Source: Verticillium longisporum
Lineage: Eukaryota; Ascomycota; Sordariomycetes; Glomerellales; Plectosphaerellaceae
Reading direction: 5' to 3'
Assembly: GCA_019188255.1 (NCBI GenBank)
Contig: JAETXT010000005.1
Location: 3,720,001-3,784,000 of the forward strand
Length of the DNA: 64,000 nt
Of this stretch, positions 34,625-47,000 are shown one piece after another. How positions within the stretch are numbered: the stretch's first letter is position 1; every line of letters begins with the position of its first letter. The position numbers were made by a program, and so were the translations under genes. A model generated the notes under the pieces. That model did no database searches, was not told the origin of the DNA, and worked only from the letters and a program-made list of their open reading frames with translations.

Positions 34625-35626
34625 GCCATATGTGACATGATCCGTGGTTCGTTGGCAGTACGGGAAACAGGCCAGGGACCACAGCGAGAGTCTTGGAAAT
34701 GACTTCTTGGGCCGTAGGTGGGCGCGTGCGAGCCCCACGACCGGCAGGATGCGACAATCCGGGCAAACAGGCGAAAGTTTAAAGTCGGCGGTGCCTTGGG
34801 GGGCCTTGAGTGCCTTGGCCTGTTGCCGTTGCCGATGACTCGGTCACCATTTCGAGACGAGACCGAGACTCCGGGTGTTCGGCCCCTGAAGGATGGCAGC
34901 TAAAAGGACCTGTGGACAGCGAATACCAGCAAAGGCCAGCAGAGGACAGCAAAGGGCCGTTTCCCAATCTCCTGCTGTGGCCAGGCGGATCGAAGGATGA
35001 ATGGCCTCGTTGGTAGTCCTGTTTAGGCTGTTCCGTGCATGGCGTGCATGGCGTGCCTGGCCCAATGCTGACGGTCTTGGTGGGCCAGCTTCTGACTAGG
35101 CAGGACTAGAAAGGCACGTTCCTGGCGTACCCGGGCTAGGGCGGGAGCTGTTCACTCAGGCAGTCGCAGGTAACACGGTTGGTCCAGGTAGTGAGCGTTA
35201 GCCTGGGCCGACGCCTGAGAAGGGTTCCACGCAATGGCATCATCAGCGAGCCGTAGCACGTCCTTGGCGGTTATGACTATGGATACATTCCAGCGCAGGT
35301 GTTTGCGCTGCGTGCTGCGCATCTCTGTTCCCTCCCCGTTATGCTGGAGCTGCCTGATCTCACACCCCCTAACAAGGCAGCAATAGTGAGGCATCATTCG
35401 CGCGACTCAGCCCTGCGCCGTCGGAAAGGTGGTCCTAGCCAATTTTGGTCTACAGGACGCTAGAGCCCCCTGTCGCACACGCCCCCTGCAGCCAACCACA
35501 CGTCGATAATCTTGCGCGTTAATCTCCTGGTACCCCATTCATCATGTGCGCGCGCAGAAGGCAGGTACCGCTGGCGCGACCAACATCGTGCGCAGCTTCC
35601 CTTCTTCCCTTCTCACCCAGCGCTGG

Positions 35627-35638
35627 CTACCTAGGTAG
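35627..35638. repeat. Perfect palindrome CTACCTAGGTAG
   Basis: A single 12-base copy of the dispersed TACCTAGGTA element, about 580 bases upstream of the wall-protein start. Confidence 0.75.
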
Positions 35639-36134
35639 TCCGGACAGGCTCGCCAGGTACACCGTAGAACTGATGTCCGCCCACGTACCTTCCTTCCCCC
35701 CTTGGGCTGCTCATTGAATTGGCAATGGTGGTTTTCTGATCTCCACTATCCTTCTCCTCGCCCCCCCCCCCTCCACTCCTTCTACCACACCCCCCTGCCC
35801 TCGATCATTGCGCTTGCTATGGCACTGGCGTAGGTAGTTTGCTGGGACCCAGGGGCAGGCAGACAGGCGCAAGTGCAGGGTGGTGGTGCTGGTGCATGCT
35901 CACCTCATCCGCCTTCGCCGTCTCCGTCGTCTCGTCTTTCTATACCCCCCTTCCCACTCCGAGACAGCCCCAAGTCTCTCTCTTTTTCCCTCTCTCTCAC
36001 CACCCCTCGTCAACGTCTTTCCATACCAACCATCGGTGTGCATTTTGGTCCTACTCGGCTTTACGCCTGTCATTCTTTCGAAACCTATATAGTCACTCTT
36101 TTGACCCCAACCCGTCGCCCCTCCCTACTACTAC

Positions 36135-36180
36135 CCACCGAAGCCTAATCACCCTCACCACCGAAGCCTAATCACCCTCA
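36135..36180. repeat. 23-base tandem duplication in the wall-protein leader
   Basis: Two exact adjacent copies, 36135-36157 and 36158-36180, of a C-rich unit containing GAAGCCTAATCACCC, ending 37 bases before the start codon. Confidence 0.9.
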
Positions 36181-36217
36181 CCACCAAACCCCACCACCAC
36201 CCAAGAAATCAGTCAAG

Positions 36218-37055
36218 ATGCGTTTCACTACCGCCGCCGTTGCCGCCCTCGTGGCCTTCGTCAGCTCTGCTGTCGCCCAGAACCCCGACTTCAACCCCGT
36301 CAACAAGCCCACCCCTAACGAGAAGATCCCTGCCGGTTCGACTTACAAGATTGAGTGGACCGCCCCTGCCAAGTTCGCTGGTGTCACCATCAAGATCGCT
36401 CTCATCGGTGGCGAGACCCAGAACACCCAGGTCCCTCTCCTCGACATTGCCTGTAAGTCCCTCTACCCGCGGCACTCTCGCACGCGTGTTCCTCGAACCT
36501 CCATGTTCGCTGACACAACACCAAGCCGGTATTCCCAACTCGGCCCTCTCGTACGAGTGGAAGGTCCCCGCCGACATTGGCGGCAAGAAGTTCTACGGCC
36601 TTGTCCTGACTTCGGAGGCCAACGCCGCCGACTGGCAGTACTCCAACCCCTTCGTCATCACCGCCAGCGAGGGCTCGGGCTCCAAGGCCCCTACCTACGG
36701 CGCTGGCAGCAGCACCGTCGTTGTCACCACCTCTGTCGGCACCGCCATCGTCACCCTGTCCGCCGTTCCCACGACCTCTGTGACCGCCGTCGAGACCACC
36801 ACCTCGTGCCCCGAGACCACCACTACCGTCGCCGTCAAGCCCACCACCTCGGTCGTTGTCCCCAAGAACAGCACCAGCGCCGCCGTTCCCGTGCCCACCA
36901 CCCACACCCCTCTCGTCGTCGGCTCGACCACCGCCTCCGTCATTGTGCAGCCCACCGAGTCTGCCCCCGTCACGGTTCCCCAGAACGGTGCCGGCCAGGC
37001 CAAGGCCGGCGTCTTCGCCGTTCTCGGCGGTGTCGCCCTTGCCGCCCTCCTGTAA
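36218..37055 (+). CDS. Kre9/Knh1-like Ser/Thr-rich GPI-anchored wall protein
   Basis: 254 residues from two exons (36218-36452, 36526-37055; GTAAGT...CCAAG). A clear signal peptide MRFTTAAVAALVAFVSSAVA is followed by a single beta-sandwich domain of the Kre9/Knh1 N-terminal type (NPVNKPTPNEKIPAGSTYKIEWTA; ADWQYSNPFVITA). The second half is a Ser/Thr/Val-rich stalk likely to be O-mannosylated (TTSVTAVETTTSCPETTTTV), with one NST N-glycosylation site. It ends in NGAGQAKAG and a hydrophobic tail VFAVLGGVALAALL, a typical GPI-attachment signal. Expected at the plasma membrane or cell wall. The pyrimidine-rich leader and strong codon bias suggest high expression. Exact role is unknown; such proteins are common in Hypocreales. 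Confidence 0.88.
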
Positions 37056-38461
37056 GGCGTCGACGGTCTTGAAAGGCCATGGTCTATTCTCGACGCGGCA
37101 TGAAGACATCCTATATACCCTTTTCGGGGTCTCTTCTCTCGGCATCCTCGTCTGGCATCACGCGCACGCATCCTTTTCTTGCATTCTCACGATAATGGGT
37201 TTATCTGGCATTCTTTGTTACAATTCCCACTGGACGGACAACATGAGGGCTACTTCTCTTTTGACATGGGGAGAACATGGAGTCATATAATGGGTTCGAG
37301 AAGTCGCGACGATGACGCCATTGAATGGCAATCGCCGTCGCGGTCCAGACTTCACAAGATTGATCCGACAGGGGTAGGGGCGTGTATTTACTCTGGCTTT
37401 TGGAGAAGGGAAATCGATTTTTGCTTGTTTAGACATGTCCCTCTGCTTGGTCGTCGCGTCTTCCCCCGCCTTCCACTTGTCTCTACTGTGTATGATTTAG
37501 TAGCCTGTAATGGTGAGAGATTTTACTCCGCTCGTGTCGATTGTGTGCGGTGCGCGTGACCGTAGTGATGATGTTTGTTTATCAGAGGGTGAGGAATGCT
37601 TGAACAACAGTGGAACGTTGCGCGGGCATTCTTCCGCGGGTGTCGATGTATATGCGGGCAGCCTCTTGTTTCAGGTCCCTTAGGCCCGGGTCCGCGGTCC
37701 TCGAGCTTGTCTTCCTCGTCATTCACATTGTCTGTGCCGGCGGGTGGCAGCTCTCGAGAAGCCCTTGGCCGTCATTGTCGTTCCTGGTCAAGGCGGGATG
37801 CTACGATAGGGAGTCAGGAAGGCTATTGACAGACGGGGCCTGCCCCGATCATAATCCTCGACTTGGTCACTCGAATGCACATCGTATTCCGCAGAGGACT
37901 AGACTTTGATCAGCTTTATTGCTAGGACCCAATTGTTGGCAGCATCACGGCGACGAACGCGCTCCCGTAGCTTGGAGGATATTTATCCTCTTCCGAGAAT
38001 GCGAATCCGAGAATGCAAGTCCTGTCAGCCGAGACAAAAGAAAACGGCCGATCGGCGACCCTGAAGAATGACAGCGTGCCGATCACACAGGAACGGAGAA
38101 CTTGGCTTCGTCTCGGTTCCTCCCCCTGGACCCCGACTCAGAGTACAAGACAGGACGTGGCGCGCCCACGCGAGAGATGGGCTTGCTGCCAATTCCAAGA
38201 CGCAGGGGGGGGGCCCGTCTATTTGATTATTGGTCGGATGCCAAGTGGAAGAATCCAGACCTCTTCTCCCTGGAAAAGGAGACGGGGAAAAGAAAATAAG
38301 GGCTGGGGACGTGGTCAGAGGCGTTCAGCCACTCCCACCATGTGGCTGGTGAGACTCGACCTAATCTGGTGCAAAAATATACGCTGGTTGCGCATGCAAT
38401 CTTTTCAAAAAGGGCACTTTTGCGAAGGGCAAAAGGTAAAGTCACCGACGGTGATGATTAT
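37056..38461. other. Intergenic between wall-protein gene and tRNA
   Basis: Probably the 3' untranslated region of the wall-protein gene, then unexplained sequence. No gene supported. Confidence 0.45.
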
Positions 38462-38533
38462 TGACCACAGCAGGGCTCGAACCTGCAATCTCCTGATTCG
38501 TAGTCAGACGCCTTGCCATTGGGCCATGCGGCC
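38462..38533 (-). tRNA. tRNA-Arg (anticodon ACG)
   Basis: Seventy-two bases fold as a full cloverleaf: acceptor GGCCGCA/TGTGGTC (two G-U pairs) with discriminator A, D-arm TGGCCCAATGGCAAGGC, anticodon stem TCTGA-CTACGAA-TCAGG with anticodon ACG, and T-arm GCAGG-TTCGAGC-CCTGC holding the B-box GGTTCGAGCCC. No intron. It reads CGU, and after A-to-inosine editing CGC and CGA. Confidence 0.93.
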
Positions 38534-39438
38534 GTTGTTGAAGTCCGACTCGACTAGCAGTGTTATATCGCGCAAGCTTCGTGAGCGATTGCCCGTCTAG
38601 GACGTTTCCGTTCCAGTCGAGAACCAATTTGTGGTGCGGTGGTGCGGTTGGAGAGCGAAGAAGTCGAGTCGCTCTAGACAACTGCACTGGGTAAGGCGCA
38701 GGACTTAGCTTCAAACCACAGAAAGGGGGAGGGGGGGCCTCTCTCTCTCCAACGGGCCCGCTGTCTCTCTCCCTCGTGCGGCTCAGACAGTCCGAGTCCA
38801 CGGCTCCCTGCGTCAGACACGCAAACACTCGGGCAGGCCGCGGCCGTGTCTTGCGATTCGCGGTGTGTTCCCTCCTGGGACCTGGGACAGGAGCGTGGTG
38901 CTGGTCTTTTGTTTTCCCCCTCTCTCCCTGCGGCGGTTGTAAGTCACATCGCGTGTGTTCCAGGCAGGTCTGGGGTGATTGTATCTGGAGACGGATGCGA
39001 ATTCTCGGTGGCGGCGTAGGGAGTTTGTTGTAGCACTTCCTTGAGGCTGTAGTGTGCTGCAATACGGGTGCCCGTTCATTTCCTCTTGTCATCATGGTGC
39101 GGGTGTCCCTGCGGGCGAGGGTCCATTGTCGAGGCAAGGCTGTGTTGCGCCAAGCAGAGTTGTCGGCATGCATTGACTGGTTATTGAGTTGCCAAGAAAA
39201 GGGACATATCAGAATCTCTAGCAAGCCATGAAAGGCTGGGCACGATTCAAAGTCATGTCACGCAGTATCAAGAACAGTTGGAAGATAAGGTATCATATTG
39301 TATCAAGGCCAGACAGCCGAACAGACCCTTTTAACCCGTCATAATCCGTATTATATGTATCCAAGACTCCACCCAAGATCTATCCTGTACCCATTGCTCG
39401 CTAAAGTATCGACAAAACAAATATTCCCAAATCTCCAT
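38534..39438. other. Intergenic between tRNA and nitrate transporter
   Basis: Upstream flank of the tRNA and 3' flank of the transporter. Long open frames read over the tRNA and carry no motif. Confidence 0.45.
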
Positions 39439-41096
39439 CTAGCGGCCGCCAATCTGGCCCTTGGGCAGAGGGGGAATCCAAGACACGAGCACGTTGAGGC
39501 CAATGTGCATGCAGCCAATGACCCAGAAGCCCTTGGCGTAGTTGGTGCCGTTGTCCATGAAGCGGAAGATGATGGCGAAGATGATGCCGCCGAGGTTGCC
39601 GCCGGCGCCTGTCAGGCCGGACACGATGCCGTTGGCGTGGGGGTGGACGTGAGGCACGAGGGCAAAGTTGGCGCCGTTGCCGGCCTCGTGGAAGACAGCC
39701 ATGAGAAAGATGAGACCGAACATGGTAGCCTCGTCATGGGGGTTCATGCGACCAATGAGGATGAGGAGCAGGCCGGTCATGATGCCGCAGAACGAAACCC
39801 AGCCCTTCTTGAGCCACAGGTTCTGCTTGCCAAAGTGGTAGAGCACGTCACCGACGATGCCGCCGAGGGGGCGCGTGACCACGTTGAGGAAGCCGAACAT
39901 GGCGGCCCAGTTGGAGGCACCGGTCTGGCCGAGCGAGGGAAGTTCTTGAGGTAGTACGACGAGAGGATCGAGTTGATAGCGAGCTCACCACCGAAGGAAC
40001 AGGCGTAGGTGGCCATGTGGAAGATGGTCTGGGGAGAGATGGCGACCTTGAGGCCGTCCTTGAAGGTCGGCTTGAGGATGGTCTCGCCCTGGGCGGTCAC
40101 GAGCATCTCATCGCGGGAGATGGTCGCCTCGTTCTCGAACTTGGACGTGTTCTTGTTGTCGTTGGTGCTGTTCTTCTCCGAGTCAAAGGCGGTGGGGAAG
40201 GCGTGCTGTGGCGATCGGCAATGCCACCAGGGACATCCACGACGTCGGTGACGACATTCTCCTGGATGCCGTGACCCTGGAGGTTCTCCTGCACGTGAAG
40301 GTGGCGGTCGCTCCACTTGCCGGTCGGGGTGTCGTCGCAGAGGAGGAGGAGAGCAATGCCGCAGGTGATGATGCAAATGAGGGGCACGATGAAGGTCAGT
40401 CGCCAAGCGACACCGGGCTTGTAGCCGCGGGAGACGAAGGCGTCGAAGACGGCGGGCATGACAAAGTAGGTAACACCGCCACCAGCGTTACCCCAGCCTC
40501 CAGCGAGAGCGTTGGCTGTGCCAACAATGTTCTTGTCGAAGAAGCCGGTGCACCAGACCTGGCAAGGAACGAAAGTGCCGCCAAGGATACCGATGAAGAA
40601 GCGGCTGACGTAGAGACCGTTGGCGCTGTTGACGAGAGGGGCGAGGCCGATGGGCAGTGAGCCGAGGAGAAGCATGCCGCCGAAGACCCAGCGGGAACCA
40701 AACTTGTCACATGCCGGGCCGGCGATAACACGCATGAGAAGAGTTGAGCTCAAAGAGACAATGTTCGAGTTGGCGACTTGTTGCGGGGTGAGGGCGAGAT
40801 CCTTGCGGATGGTGACGGTCAGAAGAGGAGGGAATGTGTACCAAGCCCAGAACTGCCAAGATTGTTAGACGAATGTCGATAGCGGACTCGGATGGAGAAC
40901 ACTCACGGCAATCATGAAACCGAGCCAGCTGAAGAGGAAGACGCGGCCATATTTGTTGAAGGGGTTCAGGACCGGAACGCTGCGAGCCTGAGAATGTCAT
41001 GTCAGTGTGGGATTCAACGATCGAGAGCAGTGAGCGCCATACCTTGAGTGTGATTGGGTTGACCTCAGGGGCCTTCCAGAGTGTGCTGATCTTCAT
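39439..41096 (-). CDS. Nitrate/nitrite transporter (NNP family, NrtA/CrnA type), two frame breaks
   Basis: A major-facilitator permease importing nitrate with protons at the plasma membrane. Exons: 41096-41043 ([18 protein letters not shown]), 40987-40907 and 40852-39439. Family marks are both nitrate signatures, [12 protein letters not shown] and [15 protein letters not shown], and the paired substrate arginines in [15 protein letters not shown] and [13 protein letters not shown]. The long central loop (about 80 residues, between TM6 and TM7) is typical of fungal NrtA. The frame is lost twice: in the loop near 40194-40197 (GGGG on plus) and just before [14 protein letters not shown] near 39937-39939. 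One added base at each gives exactly 517 codons. No nitrate or nitrite reductase gene adjoins. Likely an intact gene with assembly errors. Confidence 0.9.
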
Positions 41097-44078
41097 GATG
41101 ATGAGCCGTCAAGGCAGTGCCGAAGATGCTGTATGTGGGAAGGCGGAGTGGATTCGAGAGAAAGACGCGGGTATATCCAAATGGCTTCAGGCAATGTCGA
41201 AGTCCGGAATAGGAAAGCCTGCTGTTCAAGTATGAAGGCGCTTGTTGAATGTCGAATCTGAATGCCGAACATCCAACAACATGGCCTTCGGTCTAAGGTC
41301 CTTATATCAATGCTCGCCCAAAGAGAGAATCGGTAGGTGAGCTGTAATCGTGGAACCGAAATAAAGCATCTCCGGTGAGGACTGCGGCTTCCACACGCTA
41401 AGCCAATCTAGACTCTGCCACAAGCACTCCTCCGATGTCTCCCCCAGGTGGCCAGGTGGGACGAGAGATAGACGGGGCTCCTGACGTGTCCGGAGAAAGG
41501 CAAACCGTCCTTATGGGTCTGGGCACTGCGGGAAGTCTGGGGCAACCCGTGGACAGGGTCGCCTTAGCTGCGGGCTTTGGCGTCGATCACTGATAACAGT
41601 GCATAGCCGGAACGTAGGGGGCACGGGATTGAAGTGGCAGGGCGGCATATGCTTGCAGCTGCGCTCAAATTTTCGTCGAGTCCGGCAAAACCGTGCCTTG
41701 GAGCTGAGTCCGGAGAAGCGCAGTCTGATATTGTGCAGGACAACCTGTTTTTGATGTCTCGAGATAGCCAAAGATGCGACTCGAAGAGGAACATAGAGTT
41801 CTTCAGCGAGTGCCACCAGCGTGGGATCTCCTGTGTTCTCCTCGCAACCGAGGAAGTTCGACAACAGGGACAGGAACTCCGGCGAGCGCGTGCCCAGCAG
41901 AACGATGAGCACAATGATGGTCGCGTAACGTCAGTCACCGAGCATTGGTGTCTGTTCCAAGACTAATCCTCGATGATCCAGGCGTTCCTGATGCAATAGC
42001 GATCTAGTGAGCGCACGAGACGGGCACCAACAAAGGAGGCCATGGTGGGAAACGGGCGCTTCAAAACAGTCCTTGCCTGTCTGGGGCGCGGCTGGGAGTC
42101 CATAGTTGGGCCCCCTTGGGCGATATCGCTGACTATCTGAGGCATTCCATTGGCCATGTCAAGAGATTCTGTATCCGACGTGGGACAGACACGAGGAAAC
42201 GGGCGACCCAAGGGACGAAACAGAGGCGCTCGGGAGCTTATCAGTGTATCTCTAGAATCTCTAGATAGGCATGTCGTCTCAGGGCTGCCAGAGCTGGATG
42301 AGAGGAGGTTGAGAGGCTGGGATCCACCCTGGCCAAGAGATAAGGGGATCCGGAACGCTGACTGGCCACAGTGGCTGACGAGGACAGACATCGGTGCTTT
42401 GTCGCCTGCTTGCCGGATTCGACCAGGTTCGAGTCTCTCAGCCTCCGGTATCATCCTTCTAGCGCCCCTCCCCTGTCTAGCTGGTCACAATGGAAGGGAG
42501 GCGCATCTCTTGTTCTCATGGAGTTCAGGTCCTCCTTCGAGCCACCGTCGCGGCGTTGGCGATTAGAAGGCGGCCGCTGGGTATTCCCGGAACCGTGAAC
42601 AAAAGCCGCATCTAGGTTTCGAGTCAGCGTCTAGTTCCCGACGACCATTCGCACGACGACTCATGCTAGATCAGATGCAGGTCCGTCGAGAATGACGATG
42701 GATTTCTGGATTCAACCATTCTCTGGCTTCTGATGGCTTCTGCAGCATGGTCATGACGATGGCCCGTGGTGTTCATGCGTATGATGGTGGTATGATTGAT
42801 GATAAGCCAAGGCTCTGACAGCAAGATAAGGTTGTGTGGGGCCAAGTCGATCAACTGCCCTGTCTGACTACCTAGGTACCTAGGCAGGTCAGGTATCTAG
42901 GTACTCTTCCCTTAGTCAGCTGCCCTTGCCCCAAAGTACCTTCCCCCCCCGTCCCAGATCTCCGGCATTGCTCTTTCAGGGGCAGGAGAGAGGGGACCAG
43001 ACCCTCGAGATCCAGATCCTTAATGAAGACATATCCTTCTTTTCCTTTCTCGATTCCGGGCCATCTTCCATATCTGATGCACTGTACCTAAGTTCGTCGC
43101 AATCCCAACCGAGAACCCCCCCCCAACTACCATGACAACCCCAATCGCGCAAATCCCACTGTCATCACCGATACCGCCGATACCCGTATCTCACTGCGGG
43201 CGTTCTGCGGCTCCGTCGACGCCGGCACGTGGGACAGGTGGAGGCTGAACTCTGCTCCGCGGAGATACAAAAACCGTCCCTTATCCCACCTCAAAGCGAA
43301 TTGTCCCCCACAGAACGAAGCGCCTCCAAACTCCAAACCGCCCTTCAGGCCGCCTTCCCTCTCCCAGCCCAAGACGGTCCAGGGCATGCTCAGGGGTCCG
43401 ACAGCGGGAGTGGCGCGGCTGTGGCCAGGAACTTTCGATTTGGCCCCCCCCAAAGGCGTTTTGTTTTGCCTTCGCACCAGGACGCACACAGCATAGAGAG
43501 ACAGACCAGCAGCGCGCCGCCCCTGCCCCATGTCATCGAGAAGCAGTACACCTCGGCGTCCAACCCCGTTGGGTCTAACACGAGACCTATCGGTCCGGCG
43601 ACGCGACCTTCTCAGCGGTCGCAGGCTGCTCTGACGCTTTGTCTGCTACATTGTGGCCCGATCGGGCTGTGACAGTCTGATGGAACGAAAGAAAACTGGC
43701 CCCTTGCCCCTTTTATCCACGATACATGATTACGTGTGTTGATTCTGTAGACTCACCACCATCACTCATGCCAGAACAGATATCACATCGCGACCCTTGC
43801 ATCAATAACAATTTGGTCATAATGTCGTTGAAAATGCAACTCTGCTGGAGAATCGTTCGAGGGGAAAAAAGGCATTACGAATGCGCCGTGCCCTTTTTCT
43901 TCGCCGCCCTATGAAGATGCTGTCCAGGCATACTTTGCCATGCCCCCCTTGAAGACGCCAAACCATAATGACCACCGCTCTTTTCATGAACACAGCCTAG
44001 CAGGCCTCAAATGACAGCCGTGCTCATCGTATCTACAACGCTCGTGATATGTGTCCTTCTCTCTGTCTCCGCCTTCAC
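41097..44078. other. 3 kb intergenic region
   Basis: Holds the nitrate-transporter promoter (one AGATAG GATA-type site at 41466-41471, as used by nitrogen regulators of the AreA type). Palindromic CCTAGGTA elements occur at 42869-42906. A region at 43131-43672 has Pro/Ser-rich open frames, the longest ending at 43672, that could be a short gene but show no motif. 43700-44078 is probably the 3' flank of the helicase gene. Confidence 0.4.
42871..42884. repeat. Perfect palindrome CCTAGGTACCTAGG
   Basis: A 14-base palindrome, the longest of the dispersed TACCTAGGTA family, with a further ATCTAGGTA 20 bases on. Confidence 0.75.
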
Positions 44079-47000
44079 TCAGGTTGGCATCAGCCCAATA
44101 CCGCTGCCCCCCGACTTGCCGCCACCCCTATAGGCATAGCTTGAGATGAGAGACGACCGGGAGGCGCCCGATGTCGCAGCAGAATCCCCGCCTCGCGCGC
44201 TGCCCGAGGCCCTGCGCTTCGTCACGCCGCTGCCTCTGCTGCTGCCTCTGCTGCTGCCTCGTCTCGTGTATTCGGACGATTGTTTCCGTGAACCGCTGGC
44301 CTTCCTGCTGCCTCCACGGCTGCCCGCTCGAAAGCCACCACGACGCCCACCGCCTCCGCGGTACGAGCCCCCTCGAGGGCCTGCGGTAGCCCCAAATCTC
44401 GACTCCCACGCACGTGCTGCCTTGGGTGAAGGAACCTCAGGCTCCGAGTCATCGTGCTCCGAAGCCCCGCGGAAATACTTTGAAGGCTCCCGTTCCTCGT
44501 CATCGAGATCTTCCCTCTCCTCGCCGTCTTCATCGCTGATAGTGATGGCGTCAGCGCCTTGGCCAGCGTACAAAGCCGACCCCTCGGCGTCGTCTTGCTC
44601 GTCTGCTTGCTCGTAGAGTGCCTCGCAGCTCTTGATGAGCGGCAGGGACTTGCTGCCAAACTTAGTGACGCGTTCGGCATCAATGCCGGAAATCGCTCGC
44701 ATTTTGGCCAACGTTGTCGTGCGGTTGATGGCCATCTCCCTCAGTATAGCTTCCGAGAACAACGGTTTCCGTAGCTGTTGCTGGTTACGTAGCTTCTCTT
44801 CCAGCACCTTGGCATCTCGAACAAAGTTTTCGATGAGATCCTGCTGCCAGTCCTCGAGTTCACGCAAGCGATCCTCCTGCGAGATACGAGGTCCGAGCGG
44901 GACAGCGACTTTGCGTCTCCTGGCCGCCGGCCTTGGCTCGAATCCGTCATCGGAATCGTCGTCTGAAACGACAAATTCATCCCTCTCGTAGCCGTTGACG
45001 TGAGTGTTGGCATCTCTTTCTTCAAAATCACTCTCTTCATCGAGCACCGTATTCTTCCCCTTTGCTCTTCGTGTAGTTTTGCCCGTGGCTGGGGAGGAAA
45101 CGTTGGTCGATGGCGGAAGCCGCGACTGACCAGACATGGGCTTGTCTCCACCATCTGCTGAATCCTTCTTCGTTCGCTTGCGCGGCTTCGGTGCCGATGA
45201 TTCCTTATCCTTATTGGAAACCTTGACCGACATCATCAACTTGCTGCGACCGCTGATGTACTTGTTGGCGTTGACGCCCACCTACTCATTTTGTCAGTGA
45301 ACCAAGCCCCTTTCCTGATGGAGCACACAGCATTCGACTCACATAGATGTACTGTATCGCTATTTTGGCATGCTTGTTAAATGTGTTCTCCTCCCGAAGA
45401 GCAGATTCGGCAAGGAGCTTGTCCACTAGTCTCTCAATCTCATGCTTTGCCAAGCGACCTTTGATAAAGCCATGGTTGTCGTCGAGATTGTCGTCAATCG
45501 TCTTCGGACGCTTCTTGCCTAGCAGGATATCCGCGCACTGATTGATAGTCAGGTACTTGTGCGCCTTGATCGTCTCAATAACGGCAATGGCGAACTCGCT
45601 GAAATCCCGCTCCTCAAACACGCCCTTGTGAAGACAGTTGTCGCAAGTCTTGTTACAGTCCGCGACATTAAATGCTTCGCCAAAGTAGCGGAGAATTGTA
45701 ACTCGACGACAGTCTTTCTGATCATCACAGTACGTCGACATGCGGTTCAGCATGCCTCGCTGCCGCTCCTTTTGTTCCTCACTGCCGTCACCGTCATTGA
45801 TCATCTTCTTCAGGGTGAAGACGTCGCCGTACCCAAAGTACAGAATACAATCGGACGGTTTACCGTCTCTGCCCGCACGTCCAGTCTCTTGATAGTACCC
45901 TTCAAGACTTTTGGGAAGAGAGTGATGAATGACAAATCGCACGTCAGGCTTGTCAATGCCCATTCCGAAAGCAATAGTAGCAACCACTACCTTGATGCTG
46001 CCCTTTTGCCATCTTCTCTGGACATTCCACTTCTCTTCAGGCTTCATAGCCGCGTGGTAATGGCTTGCAGAGATGCCATAGTTGTCGCGAAGCTTCGTGG
46101 CCACGTCCTCTGTGTTCTTGCGCGACAAGACGTAGATAATACCCGTCTGGTTATTGTACTTGCTTTGGATCAGTTGAGCAATTGTTTCGATTAGGCCTTT
46201 CTCCTTTCTCTCGACAGCATACGTCAAATTCGGCCGATTGAAACTTTGCGTAAAGACTTGGCACTTGTCAATCTGCAAATTGTGCTGGATATCCACGATA
46301 ACATTGGTGGTAGCAGTAGCAGTCAGGGCAATGATGGGCACGCTGGGATAGTTACTGCGCAGTTTGAACAGGTCTTTGTAGTCGGGTCGGAAGTCATGAC
46401 CCCACTGGCTAACGCAGTGTGCCTCGTCCACGACAAAACGCGCCAGTTTCTGGTTCCGATAGACGTTCGCGAGTGCACGCTCAAATTGTGCGCTAGCGTT
46501 GAGCATCTCAGGACTGACGTAAAGCATCGTGAACTGATGATCGGGATACGGGCTGTTCATGAATTCCAATATCTCTCGTCGAGCTGGGGCCTGAATGGCA
46601 CTGCTGAAAGCCTTAGCCTTGATGCCAAGCGCCGTGAGATGGTCGACTTGGTCCTGCATCAGACTGAGTAGTGGCGAAACGACAACAGTGATGCCTTTTG
46701 TCTTCCCGCTGGTGACCACGGCCGGTAATTGGTAGCACAGGGATTTACCTCCGCCAGTTGGCATGAGAACGAATGCGTCTTTGCCGGCTAGCGTCGCGTT
46801 GATGGCCTCTAGCTGGTTGGTTCGGAAGCCACGCATTCTGAACCTGTCCTTGAGGGCCTTGGTCACGTCCTCGGACCAACGATGTTTTAGTAACTCGGCA
46901 GGAATCGATGCCTTCAGGACTGCAGCCTCCCGTTTCTTCGGCACAGCCTTGGGTTTTGACGACGTGACCGCATTTCCTGATGTTTTGGCGAGAATGGGAC

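Larger units (their letters stand above)
32425..36217. other. 3.8 kb gene-poor region
   Basis: Long open stretches on both strands (for example minus 33236-33970 and minus 34122-34766) lack motifs and look like chance GC-rich frames. It contains a cluster of CTAGGTA elements (32681-32741), a GAAA microsatellite (about 34595-34624), poly-C tracts (34486, 35761) and a 12-base palindrome at 35627. The last 400 bases are the pyrimidine-rich leader of the wall-protein gene. Confidence 0.45.

Noticed and set aside
36402..37145. Long minus-strand open frame across the wall-protein gene
   Set aside because: Gly/Asp-rich shadow of a codon-biased gene on the plus strand.
38013..38600. Plus-strand 195-codon open frame
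   Set aside because: It reads straight through the tRNA-Arg gene on the other strand.
43229..43672. Possible Pro/Ser-rich short gene
   Set aside because: Open but without motif; upstream ATG at 43131 is in another frame and no good intron joins them. Mentioned only in the region entry.
44079..45281. Separate gene for the HRDC/RGG-tail segment
   Set aside because: A phase-matched 61-base intron (GTGAGT...GTAG) joins it to the RecQ core, and HRDC is expected at the C-terminus of this helicase branch.
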